A DNA stretch of 64,000 bases from Bacteroides sp. (GCA_015060735.1 SUXX01000006.1:1-64000); one strand, 5' to 3'. Positions 51,960 to 62,659 are shown, counted from the first letter of the stretch. Numbers and translations: made by a program. Notes: a model not told the origin generated them from the sequence alone.

Positions 51960-52232
51960 ATGGAAGAATGTATCTGGCAGAGAATAGAGGAGATGGATAC
52001 TCCGGGCTTCTTTGTTACGGCCGAAATAGGAAGGAGAGGGGGCGATTTTCCTGACGGGATAGAGGCGTTTATCGAGCTGAAGATGAACCGGATTCGGGCC
52101 GGATTGTCGGCTAGACGGTTTCTTTATCAAGAAGGTGGATGGCAAATTTATGTAACCTTTTTCCCGACAGATCGGGTGGTAACTGAGCGTTATGCCTTGA
52201 AAAACAAAGTGCTGGCACGAGGATATAGATAA
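51960..52232 (+). CDS. Hypothetical protein, 90 residues
   Basis: It begins MEECIWQRIEEMDTPGFF. The chain is mixed alpha/beta with an arginine-rich centre (RIRAGLSARRF) and an end rich in basic residues (NKVLARGYR). No signal peptide, membrane segment or known motif is seen. A consensus promoter 28 nt upstream favours a real gene; the in-frame extension to 51654 runs through the neighbouring lipoprotein gene on the other strand and is rejected. Nif3 starts 77 nt downstream with its own promoter. The function is unknown. Confidence 0.5.
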   Translation: MEECIWQRIEEMDTPGFFVTAEIGRRGGDFPDGIEAFIELKMNRIRAGLSARRFLYQEGGWQIYVTFFPTDRVVTERYALKNKVLARGYR

Positions 52233-52282
52233 TGATAAGGAGAAAATCCGAGTATTTATTGTGTAATGTCCGTCAAAATGAT

Positions 52283-52290
52283 TATATTTG
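52283..52290 (+). promoter_or_regulatory. -7 box of the Nif3-like gene
   Basis: TATATTTG. It lies after the longest in-frame start and 19 nt before the ATG at 52310, so it selects that start. Confidence 0.65.
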
Positions 52291-52309
52291 CACAAATTTT
52301 CGCGAACAA

Positions 52310-53404
52310 ATGAAAATTAAGGAAATAATAGCTGCCCTTGAAAGGTTCGCGCCTCTGCCTTTGCAGGACGGATTTGACAATGCCGGATTGCAAGTTGGAC
52401 TGACAGAAGCGGAAGCAACAGGGGCTTTGTTGTGTCTGGACGTTACAGAAGCCGTTATTGATGAGGCAGTAACGTTGGGATGCAACCTTGTCATTTCGCA
52501 CCATCCCCTTATCTTCAAGGGATACAAATCCATTACAGGTCGTGACTATATTGAACGATGTATTCTGAAAGCAATTCGCAATGGCATCACCATTTACTCG
52601 GCTCATACCAATCTAGATAATGCACCGGGTGGGGTGAACTATAAGATAGCCGAAAAAATTGGTTTGAAGAATGTACGTATATTGGAACCTAAGGAAGAAT
52701 GTTTGTTGAAACTGGTGACTTTTGTTCCTGTTGCACATGCAGAAGAGGTGCGTAAAGCATTGTTTGAATCAGGTTGCGGATGCATAGGCAATTATGATTC
52801 TTGTAGTTATAGTCTGCAAGGAGAAGGAACTTTCCGAGCAATGGAAGGAACTAATCCTTTCTGTGGACAAATAGGAGAACTTCATTCAGAACCCGAAATT
52901 CGGATAGAGACCGTACTACCTGCTTTCCGTAAGGGGGCAGTGGTGAAGGCATTGATGTCTGCTCATCCTTATGAGGAGCCGGCATTCGATCTTTATCCTT
53001 TGAAGAATGCTTGGAGTCAAGTGGGAGCGGGGATAATCGGTGAATTGGAAGAACCGGAGACAGAGTTGGAATTCTTGAAAAGAATCAAGAAATTGTTCGA
53101 GGTGGGATGTGTGAAGCATAACAAACTGACGGGCAAATTGATACAGAAAGTGGCTCTATGTGGTGGCTCGGGTGCCTTTTTGGCTTCACGTGCTATGGCA
53201 TGCGGAGCAGATGTATTTATTACGGGCGAAGTGAAGTATCATGATTATTTCCATTATGAAAACCAAATACTGATGGCTGAGATTGGCCATTACGAAAGTG
53301 AGCAATATACAAAAGAAATTTTTTATTCAATCATACGGGATGTGTGTCCGGAAATCGATGTGCAGATGACACGGGTAAACACAAATCCCATAAAATATTT
53401 GTAA
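52310..53404 (+). CDS. Nif3-like dinuclear metal centre protein (DUF34)
   Basis: 364 residues from ATG 52310. The metal-binding residues are in the N-terminal ISHHPLIFKG (two histidines near residue 65), AHTNLDNA, and the C-terminal GEVKYHDYFH and IGHYESEQ. A YbgI/CutA-like domain is inserted in the middle (about 130-230), as in the long Nif3 form. Some members are listed as GTP cyclohydrolase I type 2, but the function is uncertain. The zinc-ribbon gene starts 8 nt later. Confidence 0.88.
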   Translation: MKIKEIIAALERFAPLPLQDGFDNAGLQVGLTEAEATGALLCLDVTEAVIDEAVTLGCNLVISHHPLIFKGYKSITGRDYIERCILKAIRNGITIYSAHTNLDNAPGGVNYKIAEKIGLKNVRILEPKEECLLKLVTFVPVAHAEEVRKALFESGCGCIGNYDSCSYSLQGEGTFRAMEGTNPFCGQIGELHSEPEIRIETVLPAFRKGAVVKALMSAHPYEEPAFDLYPLKNAWSQVGAGIIGELEEPETELEFLKRIKKLFEVGCVKHNKLTGKLIQKVALCGGSGAFLASRAMACGADVFITGEVKYHDYFHYENQILMAEIGHYESEQYTKEIFYSIIRDVCPEIDVQMTRVNTNPIKYL

Positions 53405-53412
53405 AAGAAATT

Positions 53413-54192
53413 ATGGCTAGAGAAGCAAAGAAAGATCCGAGCGAATTGACGGTAGAGGAAAAATTGAAAGCATTGTATCAGTTGCAAACCATGTTGTCGG
53501 AAATCGACAAAATTAAGACTCTTCGTGGTGAGTTGCCACTCGAAGTGCAGGACTTGGAAGACGAAGTGGCAGGTTTGAGTACTCGTATCGAAAAGATTCA
53601 GAATGAAATCACTGAGTTGAAAGCAAATGTAGCGAACAAGCGTATTGATATTGAAACAGCAAAGGCTTCTATTGAAAAATATAAGAATCAGCAGGAAAAT
53701 GTGCGTAACAATCGCGAATATGATGTTTTGAGTAAGGAAATTGAATTCCAGTCTTTGGAAGTGGAACTTTGTGAAAAGCGAATTCGTGAAGCATTGGCTG
53801 CAGAAAAGGCTAAGAGTGAAGAAATAGAACGTAGCTCAGAAACTTTGGAAGAAAGAAAGAAGGACTTGGAAGCTAAGAAGGCTGAATTGGATGAGATTGT
53901 ATCAGAGACTAAGCATGAAGAAGAAAAGCTCCGTGAGAAGGCTAAGGTGTTGGAAACAACAATCGAACCACGTCTGTTACAGGCATTCAAACGTATTCGT
54001 AAGAATTCGCGTAATGGCTTGGGGGTAGTATACGTACAACGTGACGCATGTGGTGGTTGCTTCAATAAGATTCCGCCTCAGAAGCAGTTGGATATCCGCT
54101 CGCGTAAAAAAATTATCGTTTGCGAATATTGCGGTCGAATTATGGTAGACCCTGAATTGGCAGGCGTAGTTACCGAACAACAAGGTAAGTAA
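53413..54192 (+). CDS. Coiled-coil protein with C4-type zinc ribbon
   Basis: 260 residues. Residues about 20-190 are one long charged coiled coil (EELLDEVSETKHEEEKLRE-like; visible stretches IEKIQNEITELKANV and LEAKKAELDEIVSET). The C-terminal ribbon has CGGC and CEYCGRIMVDPEL, four cysteines for one zinc. This is the DUF164/zf-RING_7 family, seen next to nif3 in many Bacteroidota. The family has been proposed to act with nucleic acids or ribosomes, and Chlamydia has a type III secretion-linked member; the role here is unknown. The upstream in-frame start at 53344 is in the nif3 frame. Confidence 0.85.
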   Translation: MAREAKKDPSELTVEEKLKALYQLQTMLSEIDKIKTLRGELPLEVQDLEDEVAGLSTRIEKIQNEITELKANVANKRIDIETAKASIEKYKNQQENVRNNREYDVLSKEIEFQSLEVELCEKRIREALAAEKAKSEEIERSSETLEERKKDLEAKKAELDEIVSETKHEEEKLREKAKVLETTIEPRLLQAFKRIRKNSRNGLGVVYVQRDACGGCFNKIPPQKQLDIRSRKKIIVCEYCGRIMVDPELAGVVTEQQGK

Positions 54193-54206
54193 AATAGGTT
54201 ATAATA

Positions 54207-54238
54207 AACAAAGGCTCGTCAGTAGGCGAGCCTTTGTT
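54207..54238. terminator. Bidirectional terminator after the zinc-ribbon gene
   Basis: The stem AACAAAGGCTCG and its complement are perfect. The right arm overlaps the stop codon of the convergent HsdR_N-like gene by two bases. Confidence 0.8.
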
Positions 54239-54686
54239 ATAATTCTCCGTAAGCAGGAATGTCCGGTAAAAAAGTGTATTGCATATTGTTGTAGTCGATG
54301 CGACAACAATAATGTCGGATACCATTACTGACAATTAGGTATTCTACCTTTAATACCATATTATAACGAGTGATTTGGTCGAAAACAGCTTGAGTAATCT
54401 CGATATGAGGAGCTTTGTATTCTATAATCATGCGGGCACTTAAATCTTTATTGAACAATACTGTGTCGCAACGCTTTTTCGTGTTGTTCAAGTTTAGTTG
54501 AACTTCATTGGCAAGAAGTCCTTTAGGGTAGCCTTTGTAGTCGGTTAAGAAGTGGACGAAATGCTGCCTTACCCATTCTTCAGGGGTTAGGGCGATGAAT
54601 TTTTTGCGTAGGGAGTCAAATATCCAATTTTTTCCGTCCCTCTTTTGCATTTTAACCTCAAAGGGTGGCAGGTTTAATGATAACAT
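54237..54686 (-). CDS. HsdR_N-like PD-(D/E)XK nuclease-fold protein
   Basis: 149 residues resembling the N-terminal domain of type I restriction R subunits (HSDR_N_2). The core reads CDTVLFNKDLSARMIIEYKAP, shown as CDTVLF and IIEYKAP, with the aspartate, glutamate and lysine of a PD-(D/E)XK site. No helicase domain and no hsdM or hsdS genes are nearby, so it is not a complete restriction system. Small stand-alone members occur across Bacteroidales next to holA. The function is unknown; a repair-related or nuclease role is inference. Confidence 0.75.
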   Translation of the reverse strand: MLSLNLPPFEVKMQKRDGKNWIFDSLRKKFIALTPEEWVRQHFVHFLTDYKGYPKGLLANEVQLNLNNTKKRCDTVLFNKDLSARMIIEYKAPHIEITQAVFDQITRYNMVLKVEYLIVSNGIRHYCCRIDYNNMQYTFLPDIPAYGEL

Positions 54687-54690
54687 TTGC

Positions 54691-54698
54691 TAAATTTG
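54691..54698 (+). promoter_or_regulatory. -7 box of the AMP nucleosidase gene
   Basis: TAAATTTG, about 43 nt before the start codon. Confidence 0.5.
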
Positions 54699-54724
54699 CA
54701 AGATAAGGTTTGACATAACGCTGA

Positions 54725-54732
54725 CAAAAATA
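54725..54732 (-). promoter_or_regulatory. -7 box of the HsdR_N-like gene
   Basis: TATTTTTG on the minus strand. It faces the -7 box of the amn gene from the other side, so the two transcripts would overlap at their 5' ends. Confidence 0.5.
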
Positions 54733-54741
54733 CAAAAGAAG

Positions 54742-55518
54742 ATGAAAACAAAAGACGAAATTGTGAAAAACTGGTTGCCTAGATATACGAAAAGACCTTT
54801 GGAAGAGTTTGCAGAGTATATTTTATTGACCAATTTTGATAAATATGTGGAATTGTTTGCCGAACGCTTTCAGGTTCCGGTGCTAGGGTATGATGCTAAT
54901 ATGACATCGTCTACTGCCAATGGGATGACTATTATCAATTTCGGAATGGGAAGTCCTAACGCTGCTATTATTATGGATTTGCTGGGAGCTATAAAGCCTA
55001 AAGCATGTCTTTTCCTTGGTAAGTGTGGGGGGATTGATGAAAAAAATAAATTGGGTGATTTTATCCTTCCATTGGCAGCTATTCGTGGGGAGGGTACTTC
55101 AAATGATTACTATCCCATAGAAGTGCCTGCTTTGCCGGCCTTTATGTTGCAGCGTGCAGTATCCTCAACTATACGTGACAATGCACGTGATTATTGGACG
55201 GGTACTGTGTATACTACAAACCGACGTATTTGGGAACATGATGAAGAATTCAAGAAACGGTTGATACAAACTAGAGCCATGTGTGTGGATATGGAGACCG
55301 CTACACTTTTTATAACCGGATTTTATAATCATATTCCAACAGGAGCTTTGTTATTGGTTTCCGATCAACCAATGATTCCAGAGGGGGTTAAAACGGAGGC
55401 AAGTGACAAATTGGTGACAGAACATTATGTAAAGGATCATGTAAATATTGGCATTGATGCGATGCAGATGATTATTGATGAAAAGAGGACGGTAAAGCAC
55501 TTGAAATACGAATGGTAG
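54742..55518 (+). CDS. amn: AMP nucleosidase, short form
   Basis: It splits AMP into adenine and ribose-5-phosphate. The phosphorylase-fold core has INFGMGSPNAAIIMDLLGA near residue 67, FLGKCGGI near 92, and the substrate-base loop CVDMETATLF near 182, with VSDQPMIPEG after it. E. coli Amn has 484 residues; the 258 here lack its N-terminal regulatory domain, as is usual in Bacteroides. Purine nucleoside phosphorylase activity cannot be excluded. The holA gene begins 14 nt downstream. Confidence 0.85.
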   Translation: MKTKDEIVKNWLPRYTKRPLEEFAEYILLTNFDKYVELFAERFQVPVLGYDANMTSSTANGMTIINFGMGSPNAAIIMDLLGAIKPKACLFLGKCGGIDEKNKLGDFILPLAAIRGEGTSNDYYPIEVPALPAFMLQRAVSSTIRDNARDYWTGTVYTTNRRIWEHDEEFKKRLIQTRAMCVDMETATLFITGFYNHIPTGALLLVSDQPMIPEGVKTEASDKLVTEHYVKDHVNIGIDAMQMIIDEKRTVKHLKYEW

Positions 55519-55532
55519 TTAATTGAGCAACT

Positions 55533-56549
55533 ATGGCAAAAGAAGTGACATACGAAGAAATTGCCCGTGATTTAAAAAACCGGATATACAAGCCTGTGTA
55601 TTATTTGATGGGTGAGGAGTCTTATTATATTGACAAGATTTCAGAATATATAGCACAGACTGTTTTGACGGATGAGGAAAAGGGTTTTAACCTTACAATC
55701 ATGTATGGTTCGGACACAGATATAACCAACATTGTCAATACGGCAAAGCGTTATCCCATGATGTCTGAATATCAAGTTGTGATAGTGAAGGAAGCTCAAA
55801 ATGTGAAGAATATGGAACAGCTTGCTTTTTATGTTCAAAAGCCTTTGCCTTCTACTATTTTGGTTATATGTCATAAGCATGGTGTGTTGGATAGACGCAA
55901 AAAACTGGCGGCTATCATAGAGAAGGAAGGTGTGCTTTTTGAATCGAAGAAGGTGAAGGAAGCTCAGCTTCCAGGGTTTATTTCTTCTTATTTGAAGCGT
56001 AAATCAGTGGATATAGAGCCTAAAGCAGCAGAGATGATGGCTGAGTTTGTTGGTATGGATTTAAGTCGCATGGCTGGAGAATTGGAGAAGCTGGTGTTGA
56101 CTCTTCCGCAGGGACAAAGACGAATTACTCCGGAGCAGATTGAACGTAATATCGGTATTAGTAAGGATTATAATAATTATGAATTACGAAGTGCATTAAT
56201 AGCCAGAGATGTATTGAAAGCTAATAAAATCATTAAGTATTTTGAAGAGAATCCTAAGACGAATCCTATACAAATGACACTTTCGGTATTGTTTGGTTTT
56301 TTCTCGAATTTGATGTTGGCTTATTATGCCCCCGAAAAGACGGAGCAAGGGATTGCGGCCCAATTAGGGTTGAGATCGTCTTGGCAAGCTCGGGAATATT
56401 TAGTGGCAATGCGAGTGTTTAGTGGGGTGAAGGTAATGGAGATTATTGGAGAGATTCGCTATTGTGATGCTCGTTCGAAAGGAGTAGAAAATGTTTCTTT
56501 AAGTGATGGAGATTTATTGCGTGAGTTGATATATAAAATATTGCATTGA
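55533..56549 (+). CDS. holA: DNA polymerase III subunit delta
   Basis: This subunit of the clamp loader opens the sliding clamp. It has the delta N-terminal AAA-like fold with KPVYYLMGEESYYIDKI near residue 20, and the strand VVIVKEAQNVKN near 85. Further landmarks are KAAEMMAEFVGMDLSRMAGELEKL, shown as AEFVGMDLSR and ELEKL, and YNNYELRSAL near 208, the collar contact region. The C-terminal collar domain follows. The 338-residue length matches E. coli HolA (343). Confidence 0.9.
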   Translation: MAKEVTYEEIARDLKNRIYKPVYYLMGEESYYIDKISEYIAQTVLTDEEKGFNLTIMYGSDTDITNIVNTAKRYPMMSEYQVVIVKEAQNVKNMEQLAFYVQKPLPSTILVICHKHGVLDRRKKLAAIIEKEGVLFESKKVKEAQLPGFISSYLKRKSVDIEPKAAEMMAEFVGMDLSRMAGELEKLVLTLPQGQRRITPEQIERNIGISKDYNNYELRSALIARDVLKANKIIKYFEENPKTNPIQMTLSVLFGFFSNLMLAYYAPEKTEQGIAAQLGLRSSWQAREYLVAMRVFSGVKVMEIIGEIRYCDARSKGVENVSLSDGDLLRELIYKILH

Positions 56550-56574
56550 TTATAGATTCGTTAGTAGAAAGGTT

Positions 56575-56611
56575 GAGGTTTTACTTTGTTGAAGTAAAAC
56601 CTCGTTTTTTT
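56575..56611 (+). terminator. Terminator of the amn-holA operon
   Basis: A perfect 12-bp stem (GAGGTTTTACTT and complement) with a 5-nt loop, followed by GTTTTTTTT. Confidence 0.9.
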
Positions 56612-56743
56612 TATACTATATGTTATATTTTTTCAGATGACGACTTTTTGTGAAAGCAATTTTTATAATTAACTAATTGATAAAGTGAATCTTACGTTAA
56701 AAACTGCCTTCTGAGAATTGAAAATTATTCAAAACCTTTCCTC

Positions 56744-56761
56744 TACCCCGTAAATGAGGTA
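56744..56761 (+). promoter_or_regulatory. Imperfect palindrome TACCCC-6-GAGGTA with nearby -7-like box
   Basis: TACCCCGTAAATGAGGTA is flanked by CCTT and AAGG, which also pair. TACTTTTG, a -7-like box, lies at 56769-56776, but no gene follows it on that strand. The pattern looks like an operator whose target is missing or non-coding. Confidence 0.5.
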
Positions 56762-56956
56762 AGGATTTTACTTTTGTGAATTAATTCTAGGAAAATAGTA
56801 TAGCATATGAAATGAGAGAATGTATATATTTGAATATTTTAGAAAAGTAAACTAATTCATTATTTATTAAATAAGTAATTTGTATTCTTTACAAGTTATT
56901 ATTTTATTGATATTTCCCATCAATACACATTATTTTTCATTTGGAATTTATTAGCA

Positions 56957-56984
56957 TTTACCCTTGTGTATACACAAACGTAAA
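56957..56984. promoter_or_regulatory. 28-bp near-perfect palindrome
   Basis: The 14-bp core TTGTGTATACACAA is perfect (56964-56977). The outer TTTAC and GTAAA pair as well, for 12 matches out of 14 in each arm. The partial sequence TTTACGTTTGTTTG recurs at 57036. The function is unknown. Confidence 0.75.
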
Positions 56985-56999
56985 TCAGCCCCAAAAGGC

Positions 57000-57019
57000 A
57001 TTACATTTGTATTTGTAAT
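57000..57019. promoter_or_regulatory. ATTAC-10-GTAAT inverted pair 1
   Basis: ATTAC and GTAAT enclose a 10-bp T-rich centre. It is one of three such pairs in this region. Confidence 0.5.
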
Positions 57020-57349
57020 TAAAACGAGGTGTAGGTTTACGTTTGTTTGGTAGATATAAAATAAAAAGCGATATTACATTTATAAATGTGTTTGCATATT
57101 TATTCTCTATGCGATATTTTATATAAGTCATTGAAAACCATTTATTTATTATTGCCTTATTAAAGCAAGAGGGCCTGATTGATTTTGAATAGGTTGAATC
57201 TTTTATTATTTTGCAAATAACAAGAGGAATTATTCTTATAATATATTGATAATCATTTTAGTATGTATTATTAATGAAGTTTATTCTATGTGTTTTGTGT
57301 TTAATATTTGTATTCGTTCAAAGACGGTGTTTACATAAATGAAACAGTA

Positions 57350-57364
57350 ATTACGAATGGTAAT
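57350..57364. promoter_or_regulatory. ATTAC-5-GTAAT inverted pair 2
   Basis: ATTACGAATGGTAAT, 22 bp upstream of the XRE promoter -33 box. Confidence 0.6.
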
Positions 57365-57385
57365 ATTTTATTTTATAAAATCAAA

Positions 57386-57417
57386 TTTGCTTTATTTAAT
57401 TCTTATGATTACCTTTG
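57386..57417 (+). promoter_or_regulatory. Promoter of the XRE regulator gene
   Basis: TTTG, a 20-bp spacer, then TACCTTTG. The -7 box lies wholly inside the inverted pair at 57408-57421. Confidence 0.8.
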
Positions 57418-57421
57418 TAAT
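57408..57421. promoter_or_regulatory. ATTAC-4-GTAAT inverted pair 3, overlapping the -7 box
   Basis: ATTACCTTTGTAAT is a perfect pair and covers the TACCTTTG of the XRE promoter, so binding would repress it. Autoregulation is the natural reading. Confidence 0.7.
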
Positions 57422-57449
57422 GGGATAAAATAAAAAATAACTTTTGTAA

Positions 57450-57911
57450 ATGAAAGAAAGAATTCAAAAAATCATGCAAAGAGAGGCTATGACGGCTGGT
57501 ATGTTTGCTGAAAAGATAGGTATCTCTCCTGCATCATTGTCTCATATATTGAGTGGACGCAATAATCCAAGTCTTGATGTTATGATGAAAATTCGCAAGA
57601 CCTTTGATTATATCAGTTGGGAATGGTTGCTTGAAGGTGTTGGTGAAATGGAATATCCTTCATCTATGAGCGATTCAATGAATGATGTACTTTTAGATGG
57701 TTTTCAAATGGACGAGAATCCGATATTTGCCACCAATGGGACAGAAGATTCAAAAAATCGCAAGGAAATTGGGGGTAAAAACACTTTTTATGACAGTAAA
57801 GACTCTGTAATAGAGCATGTTAAGTATATTGAACTTCCATCGAAGAAAATAACTGAAATAAGAATTTTCTTCGATAATGGTACGTATGAAACTTTTCATC
57901 CAGAAAAATAA
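57450..57911 (+). CDS. XRE-type helix-turn-helix regulator
   Basis: 153 residues. Residues about 1-62 are the Cro/CI-like helix-turn-helix: KERIQKIMQREAMTAGMFAEKIGISPASLSHILSGRNNPSLDVMMKI, of which the recognition segment is ISPASLSHILSGRNNPS. The C-terminal 90 residues are acidic with a beta-like end (ITEIRIFFDNGTYETF) and no recognised sensor domain. No antitoxin or phage gene is adjacent. The promoter overlaps ATTAC/GTAAT palindromes that could be its own operators. Confidence 0.85.
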   Translation: MKERIQKIMQREAMTAGMFAEKIGISPASLSHILSGRNNPSLDVMMKIRKTFDYISWEWLLEGVGEMEYPSSMSDSMNDVLLDGFQMDENPIFATNGTEDSKNRKEIGGKNTFYDSKDSVIEHVKYIELPSKKITEIRIFFDNGTYETFHPEK

Positions 57912-57944
57912 GGTATAAAATATAGGATTTGGGTAAATTCGGTT

Positions 57945-57952
57945 TATCTTTG
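57945..57952 (+). promoter_or_regulatory. -7 box of the pyrK-pyrD operon
   Basis: TATCTTTG, 40 nt before the pyrK start, and downstream of the longest in-frame start. Confidence 0.65.
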
Positions 57953-57991
57953 CATAAAACAATCGAATTTACCTATATTTATATTATAGAG

Positions 57992-58771
57992 ATGAAAAAA
58001 TATATTTTAGACTTGGTGGTTACTCAGAACATTCGTTTACACGCCAATTATGTTCTGATTAAGATGACTCATGCAAATGTTTTACCGGAAATGGTCCCAG
58101 GACAATTTGCAGAGATACGTATTGATGGCTCTCAATCGACTTATTTACGCCGTCCTATTTCCATTAATTATGTGGACAAAGAAGCTAATGAAGTGTGGTT
58201 TTTAGTGCAGTTGGTTGGTGAAGGTACACGTAAATTAGCTACTGTGAATGTCGGTGATATCGTTAATGTGGTTCTTCCGTTGGGTAATGGATATACTTTG
58301 CCTCAAAATGCTTCGACGATGAAGCCTCTGCTAGTTGGTGGTGGAGTTGGTACTGCTCCTATGTTGATGTTGGGAAAAACACTTACTCAGATGGGCTTCA
58401 ACCCCACTTTCCTATTAGGAGCCCGTTCGGCAAATGATTTGCTTCAGTTGGAAGAGTTTCAGAAACTAGGTGATGTTTATGTGACTACAGAAGATGGAAG
58501 CATGGGAGAAAAGGGCTATGTAACCATGCATAGTGTGTTGAATTCCCCGAAATTTGACATGATATATACTTGTGGTCCTAAACCAATGATGATGGCGGTT
58601 GCAAAATATGCGAAGGCGAATGACATTGAATGCGAAGTCTCATTGGAAAACACCATGGCTTGTGGTGTGGGGGCATGCCTTTGTTGTGTGGAAAACACTG
58701 ATGAAGGGCATTTGTGTGTATGTAAAGATGGTCCTGTTTTTAATATAAAGAAATTATTATGGCAGATTTAA
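57992..58771 (+). CDS. pyrK: Dihydroorotate dehydrogenase electron-transfer subunit
   Basis: It passes electrons from PyrD through FAD and a 2Fe-2S cluster to NAD. The FAD motif is YLRRPISIN near residue 50, the NAD site is [13 protein letters not shown] near 115, and the cluster cysteines are in [10 protein letters not shown] and CVCKDGP. At 259 residues it matches the PyrK of B. subtilis-type enzymes (about 256). The start at 57992 is favoured over the upstream frame at 57929 by the promoter position. The pyrD start overlaps the end by 13 nt. Confidence 0.95.
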   Translation: MKKYILDLVVTQNIRLHANYVLIKMTHANVLPEMVPGQFAEIRIDGSQSTYLRRPISINYVDKEANEVWFLVQLVGEGTRKLATVNVGDIVNVVLPLGNGYTLPQNASTMKPLLVGGGVGTAPMLMLGKTLTQMGFNPTFLLGARSANDLLQLEEFQKLGDVYVTTEDGSMGEKGYVTMHSVLNSPKFDMIYTCGPKPMMMAVAKYAKANDIECEVSLENTMACGVGACLCCVENTDEGHLCVCKDGPVFNIKKLLWQI

Positions 58772-59670
58772 GTGTTAATATTGGTGGTTTAAAGCTTTCT
58801 AATCCGGTGATGACCGCTTCTGGTACATTTGGATATGGAAAGGAATTCGAGGACTTTGTGGACTTGGAACAGATTGGAGGAATCATCGTTAAAGGAACGA
58901 CCTTGCATCATCGAGAAGGAAACCCTTATCCACGTATGGCGGAGACTCCGATGGGAATGTTGAATGCGGTAGGACTTCAGAATAAAGGAGTGGATTATTT
59001 TATAGATAAAATATATCCGCAGATTAAGGATATCCGTACCAATATGATTGTGAATGTTTCAGGTTCGGCCATTGAGGATTATGTGCAAACAGCCGAGAAA
59101 ATCAATGAATTGGAGGCTATACCTGCCATTGAATTGAATATTTCTTGTCCGAATGTGAAGCAAGGAGGTATGGCATTTGGAGTGTCTGCTAAGGGTGCTT
59201 CAGAGGTCGTTAAGGCCGTTCGTGAGGTATATAAGAAAACTTTGATTGTAAAATTGTCTCCTAATGTAACGGATATTACTGAGATAGCTCGAGCTGTAGA
59301 AGCATCAGGGGCTGATAGTGTGTCTTTGATTAATACCTTACTGGGTATGGCTATTGATGCAGAGAAGCGTCGTCCGGTCTTATCGACTATTACAGGGGGA
59401 ATGAGTGGTGCTGCGGTTAAACCAATCGCTTTGCGTATGGTATGGCAAGTGGCAAATGCAGTTAAAGTACCTGTAGTAGGTTTAGGTGGTATTTCAAATT
59501 GGAAGGATGCAGTTGAGTTCTTGTTGGCTGGTGCTACGGCTATCGAGATAGGTACGGCAAACTTCATTGATCCTGCAATTACGGTTAAGGTTGCTCAAGG
59601 AATTAATGAGTATTTAGATCGTCATGGATTTGCTTCAGTTAAGGATATAATTGGAGGATTAATTGTTTAA
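58759..59670 (+). CDS. pyrD: Dihydroorotate dehydrogenase, class 1B catalytic subunit
   Basis: It oxidises dihydroorotate with FMN in the fourth pyrimidine step. The N-terminal [14 protein letters not shown], the catalytic-site [13 protein letters not shown] (with the active cysteine near residue 130), and the FMN phosphate loop [21 protein letters not shown], shown as GLGGISNW, are all present. Pairing with pyrK marks class 1B, which uses NAD. It overlaps pyrK by 13 nt, so translation is coupled. Confidence 0.96.
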   Translation: MADLSVNIGGLKLSNPVMTASGTFGYGKEFEDFVDLEQIGGIIVKGTTLHHREGNPYPRMAETPMGMLNAVGLQNKGVDYFIDKIYPQIKDIRTNMIVNVSGSAIEDYVQTAEKINELEAIPAIELNISCPNVKQGGMAFGVSAKGASEVVKAVREVYKKTLIVKLSPNVTDITEIARAVEASGADSVSLINTLLGMAIDAEKRRPVLSTITGGMSGAAVKPIALRMVWQVANAVKVPVVGLGGISNWKDAVEFLLAGATAIEIGTANFIDPAITVKVAQGINEYLDRHGFASVKDIIGGLIV

Positions 59671-59693
59671 AAAACGGAGTAATTTAAAAGGAT

Positions 59694-59733
59694 AACCGCA
59701 AGGCTTTTAGATAAAGTCTTGCGGTTTTTTTAT
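59694..59733 (+). terminator. Terminator of the pyrK-pyrD operon
   Basis: The stem AACCGCAAG pairs with CTTGCGGTT, followed by a run of seven T. It lies 24 nt after pyrD. Confidence 0.85.
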
Positions 59734-59799
59734 GCAATTCTAATCAAGGCTCAATGCGATGATGAGAAAAGTTGTATAAACAACAATAGATTCTGTTCT

Positions 59800-60474
59800 T
59801 TATTTCAATAAATCGGGTCTTAAACGTTGAGTTCTTTCTAAAGATTGTTGGAGTTCCCATTCTTTGATTTTGGCTTCGTGTCCTGACAAAAGAATGTCGG
59901 GTACTTTCCATCCATTGTATTCAGCCGGGCGAGTATAGACGGGTGCAGCTAACAAATTGTCTTGGAAAGAGTCAGATAAGGCAGATTGCTCATCTGAGAT
60001 AACTCCTGGGATAATACGCACTACGGCATCAGCAATAACAGCAGCTGCTAATTCTCCTCCAGTCAAGACATAATCTCCGATACTGATTTCTTTGGTGATG
60101 AGGTGCTCGCGTATACGGTAATCAATACCTTTGAAATGTCCGCATAGGATTATCAGGTTTTGTGCTAATGAAAGGCTGTTGGCCATCGGCTGGTTGAATT
60201 GCTCTCCGTCGGGACTGGTGAAAATAACTTCATCGTAGTTTCGTTCAGCTTTTAAAGCAGATATACAACGATCGATAGGCTCTATTTTCATTACCATACC
60301 TGCAAATCCGCCAAATGGGTAGTCGTCAACTTTTCGATAACGGTCATAGGCGTAGTCTCGTAGGTTGTGGAGATGGATTTCAGCAAGGCCTTTTTTTTGT
60401 GCACGGCTCATGATGGAGCAGTTGAAGAAACCTTCCACCATTTCGGGCAATACGGTTATAATGTCTATTCTCAT
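59800..60474 (-). CDS. trmD: tRNA (guanine-37-N1)-methyltransferase
   Basis: It methylates G37 next to the anticodon, preventing frameshifts. The knot fold shows [13 protein letters not shown] near residue 55, [14 protein letters not shown] near 115 and [14 protein letters not shown] near 132, the SAM-binding trefoil. The 224-residue length agrees with bacterial TrmD (about 255). It is monocistronic here rather than in the usual rpsP-rimM-trmD-rplS order. Confidence 0.95.
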   Translation of the reverse strand: MRIDIITVLPEMVEGFFNCSIMSRAQKKGLAEIHLHNLRDYAYDRYRKVDDYPFGGFAGMVMKIEPIDRCISALKAERNYDEVIFTSPDGEQFNQPMANSLSLAQNLIILCGHFKGIDYRIREHLITKEISIGDYVLTGGELAAAVIADAVVRIIPGVISDEQSALSDSFQDNLLAAPVYTRPAEYNGWKVPDILLSGHEAKIKEWELQQSLERTQRLRPDLLK

Positions 60475-60496
60475 CTTTCTTAATCTCTATTTTTTG

Positions 60497-60504
60497 CAAA
60501 AGTA
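60497..60504 (-). promoter_or_regulatory. -7 box of trmD
   Basis: TACTTTTG on the minus strand, about 23 nt before the start. Confidence 0.55.
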
Positions 60505-60537
60505 CGAAAAGCAAAGTGATTTTCAGCTAAAAATGTT

Positions 60538-60545
60538 TATTTTTG
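60538..60545 (+). promoter_or_regulatory. -7 box of ligA
   Basis: TATTTTTG, 22 nt before the start. Confidence 0.6.
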
Positions 60546-60564
60546 TCCTAAAATGTAGCTTTGA

Positions 60565-62565
<2,001 letters not shown>

Positions 62566-62600
62566 TTCTTCTTTTTTAGTGTAAGAAAGTTTTTTATTTA

Positions 62601-62631
62601 TTGTGATTGAGCGAAAAATATACTAATTTTG
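62601..62631 (+). promoter_or_regulatory. Promoter of dapA
   Basis: TTG, a 20-bp spacer, then TAATTTTG, 28 nt before the start. Confidence 0.6.
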
Positions 62632-62659
62632 TCAAAAACAAGAAAGACTTAAAAAGATT

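Larger units (their letters stand above)
56612..57449. other. AT-rich non-coding region with several palindromes
   Basis: About 840 bp with no reading frame over 15 codons that carries a start and a promoter on either strand. It contains TACCCC/GAGGTA (56744-56761) with an 8-bp TACTTTTG box at 56769, a 28-bp imperfect palindrome at 56957-56984, and three ATTAC...GTAAT inverted pairs before the XRE gene. I see no tRNA, rRNA or obvious structured RNA. Confidence 0.8.
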
